Shown one piece after another: positions 45,700 to 56,780 of a stretch of 64,000 nucleotides of DNA; within the stretch, counting starts at the first letter, position 1; each line of letters opens with the position of its first letter. Below the pieces are notes generated by a model. That model was not told the origin of the DNA and made no database searches. It saw only the letters and a list, made by a program, of their open reading frames with translations. The translations under genes and the position numbers were made by a program. Source of the DNA: Cryptomeria japonica (lineage: Eukaryota > Streptophyta > Pinopsida > Cupressales > Cupressaceae); assembly GCF_030272615.1 (NCBI RefSeq), contig NC_081406.1, positions 259,585,386 through 259,649,385 on the forward strand. Reading direction: 5' to 3'.

Positions 45700-45820
45700 A
45701 TAACCCGTATGGGTTATGTAAAACTAAAAACATTTTTTTGCGTTTCACAAAACCCATACAGGTTATGTAAAACTAAAAACATTTTTTTGTGTTTCACAAA
45801 GCCTGTACGGGTTATGAAGA
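45700..45820. repeat. 49-bp tandem units with palindromic AACCCGTATGGGTT
   Basis: About 2.3 units: AACCCGTATGGGTTATG, then TAAAACTAAAAACATTTTTTTG and GTTTCACAAA, repeated. Related ACCCGTATGGGTTATG copies lie beyond the pyrimidine tract at 47288-47395. Confidence 0.85.
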
Positions 45821-45965
45821 CATAATAATGTATGCTTGTAAATTTAGCATTTACTACACATATGTTAGACATACCTATATAATATGTGTTTATGTATGTA
45901 TACATGCATATCTATAGTTATATATACATATATTTATATAGATATATGTATGTATACATGCATGT

Positions 45966-46171
45966 ATCTCTTCTTTTCCTCTCTCTCTTGTCTTCCTTCC
46001 CCCATCATCGTCTTTGTCTATTCTGAGCCCTAATTATCCTCCTTGAGTTCTATCTCATCTCTCTTCCCCTCACACTTCTCTCTTTTTTTATTCTCTCACC
46101 CTTTTCTCCTTCTCGTTCTCTCTCTACCTCATGTCTCTCTACCCTCTCCTCCTCCTACTCTCTCTCCCTAT

Positions 46172-46232
<61 letters not shown>

Positions 46233-46415
46233 CTCTCAGTCTCTCTCTCTCTCTCTCATCTCTCATCTCTATCCTATCCTATTCTCACCCTCATCCCCCC
46301 CTTTCTCTCTCTTTCTCTCCCCCCCTCTCCCCCACCCTCTCCCTCTCCCTCTTCTCCCTCTCCCTCTCCCCTCTCTCCCCTCCCCCCTCCCCCTCTCATT
46401 ATTATCTCTCACTCG

Positions 46416-46446
<31 letters not shown>

Positions 46447-46671
46447 CTCTCTCATTTTTCCTATCTCCCTCTCTCTCCCTCTCCCTTTTTCCAATCTCCC
46501 TCTCCATCTCCCTCATCCTTTCTCTTCCCAATATCCCCTCTCTCCCCCCTCTTCCTTAACCCCTTCTCTCTTTGTCTCTAACTCTATCTCCATCCCCCCT
46601 CTTCCTTATCCTATTCTATTCCTCTTCTTCCTATCTTCCTATTCTCTCTCTTATCTTATCCCCCTCTCCTC

Positions 46672-46756
<85 letters not shown>

Positions 46757-46803
46757 CCAATCTCCAATCTCCCTCTCTCTCCCTCTCCCCTCTCCATCCA
46801 TCC

Positions 46804-46886
<83 letters not shown>

Positions 46887-47118
46887 CTCTCTCTTTCATT
46901 ATCCTATTCTCTCCCTCTCCTTCCTATCCCCCTATTCTCTCTCTTACCCCTCTCCCTCTCCTCCCTCTCTCTCTCCCCTCTCTCCCTCTCCTTTTCCCAA
47001 TCTCTCTCTCTCCCTCACTCTCCCTTTCCTTTTCCCAATCTCTCTCTCTCCCTCTACCCCTCTCCTTTTCCCAATCTCCCTCATCTCTCCCTCTCCCTCT
47101 CTCTCCCTCTCCATCCAT

Positions 47119-47167
<49 letters not shown>

Positions 47168-47280
47168 CTCTCTCATCTCTCTCCTCTCTCTCTCCTCTCT
47201 CTCATCTCTCTCTCTCTCCCTCTTATTTTCCCAATCTCCCTCTCTCTCCCTCTCCCTCTCCCCCCTCTCCTTTTCCTAGT
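45966..47280 (+). repeat. 1.3-kb polypyrimidine tract, (CT)n and CCCTCT runs
   Basis: The plus strand is almost only C and T, with scattered A and almost no G, including long pure CT runs near 46180-46230, 46675-46755 and 46800-46890. The long Ser/Leu ORF across it is a by-product of the repeat. Mirror-symmetric polypyrimidine DNA can form triplex structures. Confidence 0.95.
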
Positions 47281-47284
47281 TCTA

Positions 47285-47400
47285 TACTACCCGTATGAGT
47301 TATATGAAACTAAGGCCAAAACTTCTAGTTCTACATAACCCGTATGGGTTATGAGAAATTGTGAACGTTCACATTAAAGGTTTCCATAACCCGTACTCTT
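47285..47400. repeat. ACCCGTATGGGTTATG copies right of the pyrimidine tract
   Basis: Three copies of the same 12-16-bp motif (one intact palindrome at about 47338-47353, two altered). With 45700-45820 they bracket the tract, suggesting that the tract expanded inside an older repeat array. Confidence 0.7.
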
Positions 47401-47530
47401 AATATATTTTAGTCCCAATGGCCTAAAAACCAGCATTACAAGTTGTTTGAAGGCCCCACTGCTTTTGCACATGATTTCATGTGACAGTAATAGTCAAGTT
47501 TTCTTTTTTTTTTTTTCACTTTTTCTTTGA

Positions 47531-47735
47531 AATGATTGATTTGTCTCGTATATTGGATTATTTTTTAAGTTATTTTATCATTGTTACTTTAGATTATAAC
47601 AAAATGATGATCATTTGTTGTTTTTTTGCTTTGATCATGATTGATTTGTCTTGTATTTTGGTTTTTTTGAAGTTATTTTATTATTGTTACTTTAGATTAT
47701 AACAAAATGATGATCATTTGTTGTTTTTTTTGCTA
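47531..47735 (+). repeat. Tandem duplication of ~105 bp upstream of the transposase-like gene
   Basis: Two copies of ATGATTGATTTGTCT…TTAGATTATAACAAAATGATGATCATTTGTTG, about 93% alike by eye. The second copy ends 40 bp before the gene's ATG. Confidence 0.85.
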
Positions 47736-49124
47736 TTTCATTGCGGATTGTCATCATGATGTTATGTGTAGGACAATGGGAAAGAACAAGAGAGGAAAAC
47801 ATGAACAAAGAGAGGCAACAAAGGAAAGACAAAGGAAGCATATGAGGACATTACGTGAAGGTATGTCATCTAATGCACCTAATGAAAGTGATGAACATTC
47901 AACAATTGAAATTGATATGATGACTGCACCAAATCAAACTGATCAATGTACACCAATTCAAATACATATGATGAATGCACCTAATGAATGCAATTAACAT
48001 ACACTATTTGAAAATGATTCGGTGAATGCACATGTTAATGAAATTGAAGAAGATATACCATTTGAATTTGATGTGATCAATGCACATAATGCACCTAATG
48101 AAAACAAAGAGCATGCACCAATCTTAACACCTATAAGAACAATTGGTAGAAAACCAAAGTTCCTAATAGATATAGATTAAAATATTGTGAAGCCAATGCA
48201 TGATAAAATTTCTGAAAGTACTTGTAGAAGAATGGTTAGAAGAATTTGGAATAACTATTTTGAAAACTTAAATCAAAGTGGAAGATGCCAATTAGTTGTT
48301 GAAATGATTAAAAATCTGAAATTTAGAGAGACAATAAAATTTTTGGGGTTAAGAACATTTGAAAATAATAGTGAAAGAACCATTGAGAGAAATATTTTTG
48401 ATGCATACCAAGCCATTGGCTCGAAATCATGCACTAAAGATGCTAATGTTACTTGTCGTGTCCTCACATCAACCATAATGGGAAAGGAAATGAAAAAATC
48501 TCATTTAATAAGCAAAACAAGCAAGTCATTAAGGATAAGTAGAACCACATTACACTATACCTTACAGAGGCGAGAGAAAATAGAGGATCCTAACAATAAT
48601 TCACTTTGGGCATTCTTGGGTAGACTCCCACGCAAGGACAAGGTTGTTGTTGATGCACTAAGAATGTTAATTGAGAAATATTGGCATGACAACACAAGGG
48701 TTTCACCCAACCAAAGAGATGTTGTTAGAAGGCGAATTGGAATTGGTAATCATGAGCCACATCCAAAACACTATTTAGATACAACTCAAACACAATTTTA
48801 TGAAAGGTTTCTTCAAAGCTTTCCTCAGATTAAAATTAGTCAAAGTTTTTTTGAGATGACAAAACCATTTTATATTAAGATTAACCATGCACGTACTACA
48901 TGTTGTTGTAGGGTCCGTGTTAAATTTTCCATGCATTATGATATTTATCGCTATATATGTTGTACTTTGCACACTAATGATGTTTTGTAGGAATGTGGTC
49001 TACAAGCACCTCCTAAGTCACCGAGATAATTTATTTCAAGTGTACTATGTAGATGAGATGACTGGTGCATTTACTATAAGATGATGTGTCTAAGAGGTTT
49101 TTGTCCTACATGCGGCGGTTTGCA

Positions 49125-49129
49125 ATAGT
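49125..49129. other. Target duplication ATAGT, left
   Basis: Matches 56776-56780 exactly; brackets the Copia element. Confidence 0.95.
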
Positions 49130-50580
49130 TGATAGTTTTGATACTTAATATAAGTACAGATCCAATAGCCAACAAGATGAGAGGGGGGGGGGTGAATCAT
49201 ACAAATTAATCTTCCATAAAAACATCAGATTCAACCTCAGTAACATATACTTTAGTAATATAACCAAAACTGTTAAACATGCAAACTCAAAAGCGTATAA
49301 ACATCATAAACCTCATAACACCAGATTTAACGTGGAGACCCAAATAGGGAAAAACCACTGTGGGATTTTGGACCCACTAAGAAATATACTCTTCTAGAGT
49401 ATGCTCGGTTAAAAGCAAATCCTGTTAAAGATTACAAACACATTGCTAGATGTGACCTGGTTAAGGGATTTCCCTCAGATCTGTTAGGATCTTCACTTTG
49501 TTAGAAGTGACCTTGTTAAAGGATTTCAAACACTCAATCAGAATGTCACCTTGCTAGAGGGTTTTACAAATAAGACTGTTAAGTCCATTCGTTTAAGAGA
49601 TTTTTTGTCACTTTCACAAAATAACAGTAATAAAAATCTATCTGCAACTTCACATCTAAAATGCTAAAGCAGATTCTTATTTGTTCAATACAATCTAGAC
49701 ATAGAACTAATCTTGTCCATCTATTGGGCTTCTATACTCTGTTATTCAAACAGGTCTTCAAGCTTCTGTGCTCGGTAATCACTATGTAGCATCCCTATGC
49801 ATACACTTGCCCACATACATTGTTTATCAACAATTTCCTATTTATAAACAATTAGCTAACCGCTTAATCTCCTTGATCACATTTCCCATGATCAATCATA
49901 GCCATCAGATCTTCAATCTTGTCCAGGTTCAATGCATCTTTCGATTTGAAAAATGTTTTACCCCACCTTGGAACTTGCATACATTTCTTGGAACTTGTGC
50001 TAGGGTCAGTTCCATCTCATCAGCTTCCTTCATTAAATAACGCATGTAAACATTTAATGCATTCTGTTATAGCTCGGTTTCAACTCGGTAACAACTCGGT
50101 GAATACTAAACTTCAGTCAGTAAACATTCCACCTTCATTAACCGATAGTGATAACCTTAGTGTTTACCGACTAGGTTCCTTAGGGTTTATCGACTAGGTT
50201 CTTTGCTTGGTAACATAGTGTAGTATTAACCTTACAATTTACAACATATGTATGATGTCAAAACAATCTAAACATCATGATCTCATCATTGTCTAACTCG
50301 GTAATAGTTGCCCATTGAATACCTTATTCATCCCCTTATTCATCATAATTTTTCTGTGTCTTTTACCGACATCTTTATAATCTTCAAATCATACTTCTCA
50401 AGATACGACAACATCATACTGAATTAGAAAATCAATTTCTTGACATCAATGAGAAAATAATAATATCAAGACAGTAAACATCCTTAATCAGTTATATCCA
50501 TAATCATCAACAACCTTCTCAATATCCTTATTGAAATGCCAACAATCTCCCATTGTCTGTTATAATGCCAAATGCTAACA
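49130..50580 (-). repeat. 3' LTR of the Copia element
   Basis: 1451 bp, TGATAG at the left end, GCTAACA at 50580. Relative to the other LTR it lacks about 100 bp near 50006 and has about 20 extra bases near 49605. A G9 run lies at about 49184-49192. Confidence 0.93.
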
Positions 50581-50594
50581 ATCTCCCCCTTTGG
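50581..50594 (-). other. Polypurine tract of the Copia element
   Basis: Element sense CCAAAGGGGGAGAT abutting the 3' LTR. Confidence 0.9.
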
Positions 50595-51059
50595 CATTGA
50601 TGGCAAAACCAATTGATTTGACCTTAAAAGATTCAGATTGCTGTGATTTTGAAATGCTGAAATGCTCTCTTACTATCAACAGACTTTCTCCCCCATACAT
50701 TAGACTTCTCTTGATTTCTTCAGTCTTCTTTCCAATCTTTAGTCTTCTCTCCCTTTATATTAGTTTTCTCCTCCTTTGACAACAATGCCAAAAAAGTAAA
50801 GAACTGAAACATAATTTCTTCCTATATGAAGTGATTTCCTATTGTTGTGTATCAATTCAGTCTCGATCAGAGCATTTTGTCTTCAATTCCCGTTCCCTGT
50901 AATATTTCTTGTACACCTTTAGAAAACATCCTAAAGTGTGTAAATCAGCACCAACTCCTAAAAGATATTTGATAGAGTCATCGGATTGATGCTTTCACCG
51001 AACTCGGTCAGTGAGTAGAAGATAGGGGTGGGACCCCTAACTTACTTCTGAGATATTCA

Positions 51060-51835
51060 AAAGTGTCCCTTGTTAGTGGCTTGGTGAAGATATCTACTAT
51101 TTGTTACTTTGTGCTAACATACTCCAACACCACTTTCTTCTCTTGAGCTTCTTCTCTAAGATAATGATATTTGATAGAGATGTGCTTTGTCTTAGAGTGC
51201 ATAACAGGATTCTTTGAAATGTTAATGGCATTAGTATTGTCAGAGAATATAGTTACTGGCTCAGTAACTTTCTCATTTATACCTTCCAACAGTTGTTTGA
51301 TCCATGCAATGTTGGTACAATTCAATGTTGCAGCAACGTATTCAGCTTCTGTTGTTGACTGTGAAACACATTCTTGTTTCTTGCTAAGCCAACTCACTAC
51401 TCCTAAAAAGAAAGATCCTCCACTTGTTCTTTTTTTGTCATCAATGTTGCCTACCCAATCAGCATCAGTATAAAATTTTAAATCAAAATCATTTCCTTTC
51501 TGATATACTAAGCCATAATCCTCTCTCCCTTTCAAGTATCTAAAAATTCTTTTGATTGCAGTCATGTGTGTTTCCTTAGGATCTGCAGAGAATCGTGCAA
51601 CTATACCTATTGCATGTGCTATGGCTAGTCTGCTGTGAACAACATATTATAGCTTTCCAATCATGGATCAGTAAAGTGTCTCATCAACAAATGCAGATTC
51701 ATCATTTTTTGATAATTTACAGTCGGTAGTCATAGGAGTACTTACTGGTTTTGAATCCTCCATTCTAAATTTCTTCAAGATTTCCTTTATGTACTTAGAT
51801 TGAGTAATGAAAATCTCATTTTTCATTTGCAGTAT
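51060..51835 (-). pseudogene. Copia RNase H region
   Basis: Contains LKFYTDADWVGN (first Asp pair), STTEAEYVA (Glu), IFSDNTNAI (Asp) and KTKHISIKYHYLRE, the usual Copia RNase H order. It removes the RNA strand of the RNA/DNA hybrid. Same frame as reverse transcriptase but separated by stops at 51836 and around 51640-51680; a further TAA at 51104 precedes the conserved VDIFTKPL end. Confidence 0.9.
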
Positions 51836-52696
51836 CTATAAACCTATAAAATACTTTATCTCACCGATTAATGACATCTCAAATTCTTTGCTCATTTCAT
51901 TTCCAAAGTTCTTACATAGAGAGTCATTTCCACAAAATATAATATCATCAACAAATATGGCTGAGATCAGTATTCCATTTTCATCATTCTTCATGTACAT
52001 ATTGTTGTTCTCACTTGTCTTTATAAAACCAATCTTAATCAAATAAGAGTGCAATCTTTCATACCATGCTCTAGGTGCTTGTTTCAAACCATATAATGCT
52101 TTGTTCAATTTAGATACCTGATCTTTATTCTTGTCTTCAACAAATCCTTCAGGTTGTTCAATAAAAACTTCTTCTTCTAATATTCCATTCAAAAAAGAAG
52201 ATTTGACATCCATTTGATATACCTTGAAGTTTTTGAAAGCAGCATATGCCAACAATGTTCTTACTCCTTCAAGTCTAGCAACAGGTGCAAAAGTTTCACC
52301 ATAATCAATTCCTTCTTCTTGAGCATAACCTTTGCAAACCAGTCTTGCTTTGTTTCGAATGACCTCTCCTTTTTCATTTAGCTTGTTTCTGAAAATCCGC
52401 TTTGTACTGATTACATTTTTGTCCTTTGGTCTTGGGATTAGTGTCCATGTGTCATTCTTCTTGATTTGATCAATCTCTTTTGTCATAGCATTTATCCAAT
52501 CTTCACTGTTAAATGCCTCTTTCACTATTCTCGGTTCAAATTCAGATATCAAACATGTGTTCTGTCTCAGTTTGTTCCTTGTCATCACTGGATCATCCTT
52601 ATCTCCTATAATTTGACTTGGTGCATGATGTCTTTTGACATACTTGGCTAACACAGGCTCAGTAGGCTCTGTATGATCTTCTTCATCACTTGGTAA
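51836..52696 (-). pseudogene. Copia reverse transcriptase
   Basis: W(I/T)[16 protein letters not shown] opens the domain; [37 protein letters not shown] (Asp; KSSFLNG rather than KTAFLNG), [13 protein letters not shown] and the catalytic FVDDIIF follow. Complete through the palm but closed by TAG/TAA-type stops at both ends (52697 and 51836). Confidence 0.93.
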
Positions 52697-54124
52697 CTAG
52701 ATATTCTCTTCATTTTCTTCAACAGTTTTATCGATAAGACTTGTCGGTTGAACATAGACAAATTCATCATAGTCTTCTGGTTCCTTAGAATTTCCTTCAT
52801 CATTTCTTTCTGCAAATTCATCAATTTTCACATTTACACTTTCTACTATTTTGTTAGGTGATTTGATCAGACATTTAAATGCTTTGCTTCTAGAAGAATA
52901 ACCTAGAAATGTTCCTTCTTCACTTTTTTGATCAAACTTACCATTTCTATCATCTTTGTGAACATAGCATCTACTTTCAAAGATTTCAAAATAACTTACA
53001 TTAGGTTTCTTATCATACCAGATTTCATATGGTGTCTTCAAAGTACCTTTCTTCAATTGTACTCGGTTTAGGGTGTAAACTACTGTGCTTATTGCTTCTC
53101 TCCAAAATGTTTGTGGCACTTTCTTTTCAATCATCAATGTTCTAGCACAATCCATAATAGATCTGTTTCTTCTCTTAGCTATTCCATTTTGCTGTGGATT
53201 TCTCAGTGCAGAGACTTGTCTTTTAATACCATGATCATTACAGAATAAGTTGAATTCATTAGATGTGAACTCTCTTCCTCTATCTGATCTAAGACATTTC
53301 AGTTGTCTTCCTGTTTCATTTTCAACTCTTGCCTTGTACCATTTAAACATTTGAAAAGCTTCTGATTTTTCTTTTAAAAACATTACTGACATCATCCTTG
53401 AATAGTCATCCACAAATATTATCAAATATTTATCACCATAATAACTTTGAACTTTCATAGGACCACAAAGATCAGTGTGCACAAGATCTAAAATTCCCTT
53501 AGAAGTGTAAGACTTACTTGTAAAGCTTGATCTTGTCATCTTACCCATCTGGCATCCTCGGCACATAGCATTCTCAGGTTTTTCAAGACTCGGTAGACCT
53601 CTTACTCGGTGCTTCTTACTTATTTTGATCATATTATCAAAATTTACATGACAAAACCTTTTATGCCATAACCAGGTATCATCTATCTTTGCATACAAAC
53701 ACTTATTCCAAGTTGAGTCAAGATGAAATGTATTACCTTTTGTTTGTGTCCCGGTAGTAGCTAACTTTCCATTCTTGTCATGAACTTTGACAATTCCTTT
53801 CTGAAATTCTATTCGGTAACCTATGTTGTTTAGCTGTGCTACACTCAACAAATTGTATTTCAAACCTTCAACCCAATAAACATCATTACATTTAGCATTG
53901 TCAAGAAGTGTTATGGATCCATTACCTCTTACCAGACATGGTGCATCATTACCAAATCTAACATAGCCTCCATCATAATCTTCTAACATAACAAACTTGT
54001 GTTTATTTCCTATCATATGATGTGAGCATCCACTATCTATGATCCAAGAATCATTAGTGTTTATGTGAGATATTAGGGCTTTTTCTTCATACCTTTCTTC
54101 ATCTGATCCATCTTTGATAGCCAC
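52697..54124 (-). pseudogene. Copia protease and integrase, catalytic Glu replaced
   Basis: Protease: SWIIDSGCSHHMIG near the N-terminus. Pre-integrase zinc segment: WHKRFCHVNFDNM and CRGCQMGKM. Integrase core: LVHTDLCGPM (Asp) and LRSDRGREF (Asp); the third catalytic residue, normally Glu in NGVAERKN, is Lys in NGIAKRRN (codon 53174-53176, AAG). That single change should abolish integration by this protein. A long C-terminal linker with YSSRSKAFKC follows and ends at 52697. Confidence 0.93.
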
Positions 54125-54247
54125 ATAAACTACTTCCTCTGTATTAGTTTCATCTGATTTATCATCATTGGATTCCTCATCAACTATTAAGCATGTCTTT
54201 CTATCTCTTCTTCTGAAATCTTGGTGTCCTTTGTAATGATTACATTT

Positions 54248-55195
54248 CTATCTGTCATCTCGGTAATCTCTCTTTTCAGTAGAATCTTTGTCAGGACAGT
54301 TAGAAGCTATATGTCTTATTTTATCACAATTGAAACATTTCAAAGGTAGTTTTCCTTTATACTTACCTTTGCCTCTCGGTAACCTTTTGGCGAATAGTGC
54401 TTCAAACTCTTCTTGCTTTCTAATTTCCTCATACAGTTTGTGTACTTCTTCCATGTTCTTATGAAATCTTTTACTTGCTCCACTGTGATCTCCTTCAGAG
54501 TACTTATACTTTCTTTCATTGTAATCGTTAGATTCATCAAGATGAAAAGAACTAAATGTAGATTCAACTTTATTTGCCGAAGATCCACTGTTATCAAAGT
54601 TACTTAACTCAAATGCATGTAGCTTACCAATAGTAGCATCTAAAGAAACTGGCATATTAGGTACAAACCTTAATTCATTGATTGCAGAGACTCGGATTGC
54701 ATAAGCTGGTAGAAGGGTTCTTAACAACTTACTTGTTATATCCTTTTCTTCAATAGTTCCACCCGCTCCTTTGATTTGATTGACAATCTCCTTTAGTCTT
54801 GTACTGTACTGAGTTATGCTCTCACCTTCATTCATCCTCATAGATTCAAGTTGTCCCCTTAGAATATCTACTTTTGCTCTTTGAGCATGTTCATCTCCTC
54901 CATACACTGATATGAGCTTATCCCACATTGCCTTTGCATCATTGCAGCCTTCTAGATCATTAAACTCTTAATCGGTCAATGCAGATGTTATTTCAATCAT
55001 TGCTTGGATATGTTCTTGCTTTTCCTTTATCTCTTCCATAGTCAATGGATAGGTGCTCGGTGTAACAAAATCATTCTCCAGATAGTATACAACATATTCT
55101 CCAACTCCTAATAGATGCAGCTTCATTCTTTTCTGCCATGAAGAGAAACTTGACTTGTTCAGCTTCGGTGCATCCCTCTTCTACATCTTTGGATC
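54248..55195 (-). pseudogene. Copia gag (UBN2 type) with one CCHC knuckle
   Basis: Starts near 55190 (MKLHLLGVGEYVVYYLEND), passes a TAA at about 54968, and continues from AKAMWDKLISVYGGDEHAQ through TLLPAYAIRVSAINEL to a knuckle CFNCDKIRHIASNC and an Arg/Asp tail. It ends at TAG 54248, after which the same frame leads into the protease. Forms the capsid of the virus-like particle. Confidence 0.9.
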
Positions 55196-55236
55196 TTTAA
55201 CTCAAGTGCCTTTAAACTTTTCTTCTGGAGTCCACA

Positions 55237-55249
55237 ACTCTGATACCAA
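55237..55249 (-). other. Primer-binding site of the Copia element
   Basis: Minus strand TGGTATCAGAGTT, two bases after the 5' LTR end (TATCA). Confidence 0.93.
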
Positions 55250-55250
55250 T

Positions 55251-56775
55251 TGATAGTTCTAATACTTAATATAAGTACAGATCCAATAGCCAACAAGATG
55301 AGAGGGGGGGGGTGAATCATACAAATTTAATCTTCCATAAAAACATCAGATTCAACCTCGGTAACATATACTTCAGTAATATAACCAAAACTATTAAACA
55401 TGCAAACTCAAAAGCATATAAACATCATAAACCTCATAACACCAGATTTAACGTGGAAACCTAAATAGGGAAAAAGCACTATGGGATTTCAGACCCACTA
55501 AGAAATATACTCTTCTAGAGTATGCTCGGTTAAAAGAAAATCCTGTTAAAGATTACAAACACGTTGCTAGATGTGACCTGGTTAAGGGATTTCCCTCAGA
55601 TCTGTTAGGATCTTCACTTTGTTAGAAGTGACCTTGTTAAAGGATTTCAAACACTCAATCAGAATGTCACCTTGCTAGAGGGTTTTACAAATAAGATTGT
55701 TAAGTCCACTCGGTTAAGAGATAACAGTAATAAAAATCTATTTGCAACTTCGCATCTAAAATGCTAAAGCAGATTCTTATTTGTTCAATACAATCTAGAC
55801 ATAGAACTAATCTTGTCTATCTGCTGGGCTTCTATACTCTGTTATTCAAACAGGTCTTCAAGCTTCTGTGCTAAATAATCACTATGTAGCATCCCTGTGC
55901 ATACACTTGCCCACATACATTGTTTATCAATAGTTTCCTATTTATAAAAAATTAGCTAACCACTTAATCTCCTTGATCACATTTCCCATGATCAATCATA
56001 GCCATCAGATCTTCAGTCTTGTCCAGGTTCAATGCATCTTTTGATCTGAAAAATGTTTTACCCCACCTTGGAACTTGCATACATTTCTTGGAACTTGTGC
56101 TAGGGTATTGCGGTTCAATCTGCGCTGTAGATCTTCATGCTGACTTTCCTTTGCCATAGATTCATTAACAAACTTCATGCACAACATACCAATCATTTAA
56201 TCAGTTCCAACCCATCAGTTTCCTTCATTAAATAACACATGTAAACATTTAATGCATTCTGTTATAGCTCAGTTACAACTCGGTAACAACTCGATGAATA
56301 CTAAACTTCACTCGGTAGACATTCCGCCTTCATTAACCGATAGCGATAACCTTAAGGTTTACTGACTAGGTTCCTTAGGGTTTATCAACTAGGTTCTTTG
56401 CTTGGTAACATAGTATAGTATTAACCTTACAATTTACAACATATGTATGATGTCAAAACAATCTAAACATCATGATCTCATCATTGTCTGACTCGGTAAT
56501 AGTTGCCCATTGAATACCTTATTCATCCCCTTATTAATCATAATCTTTTTGTGTCTTTTACCGACATCTTTATACTCTTCAGATCATAGTTCTCAAGATA
56601 TGACAACATCATACTAAATTAGAAAATCAATTTCTTGACATCAATGAGAAAATAATAATATCAAGACAGTAAACATCCTTAATCAGTTATATCCATAATC
56701 ATCAACAACCTTCTCAATATCCTTATTGAAATGCCAACAATCTCCCATTGTCTGTTATAATGCCAAATGCTAACA
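55251..56775 (-). repeat. 5' LTR of the Copia element
   Basis: 1525 bp, TGATAG at 55251, GCTAACA at 56775. Matches 49130-50580. Confidence 0.93.
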
Positions 56776-56780
56776 ATAGT
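56776..56780. other. Target duplication ATAGT, right
   Basis: Matches 49125-49129. Confidence 0.95.

Larger units (their letters stand above)
49130..56775 (-). mobile_element. Full-length Copia retrotransposon, defective
   Basis: Order in minus sense: 5' LTR (55251-56775), primer site, gag, protease, integrase, reverse transcriptase, RNase H, purine tract, 3' LTR (49130-50580), with 5-bp target duplication ATAGT. This domain order (integrase before reverse transcriptase) is diagnostic of Copia. All coding pieces share one frame interrupted by nonsense codons. The LTRs differ by many substitutions and two indels, so the insertion is much older than the Gypsy element at 409-16584. Confidence 0.95.

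Noticed and set aside
46043-47338. 431-codon plus-strand ORF rich in Ser, Leu and Pro, and Arg/Glu-rich ORFs opposite it
   Set aside because: Direct translation of the CT/GA repeat. No codon bias, domain or composition change beyond the repeat; the ORF exists because CT repeats lack stops.
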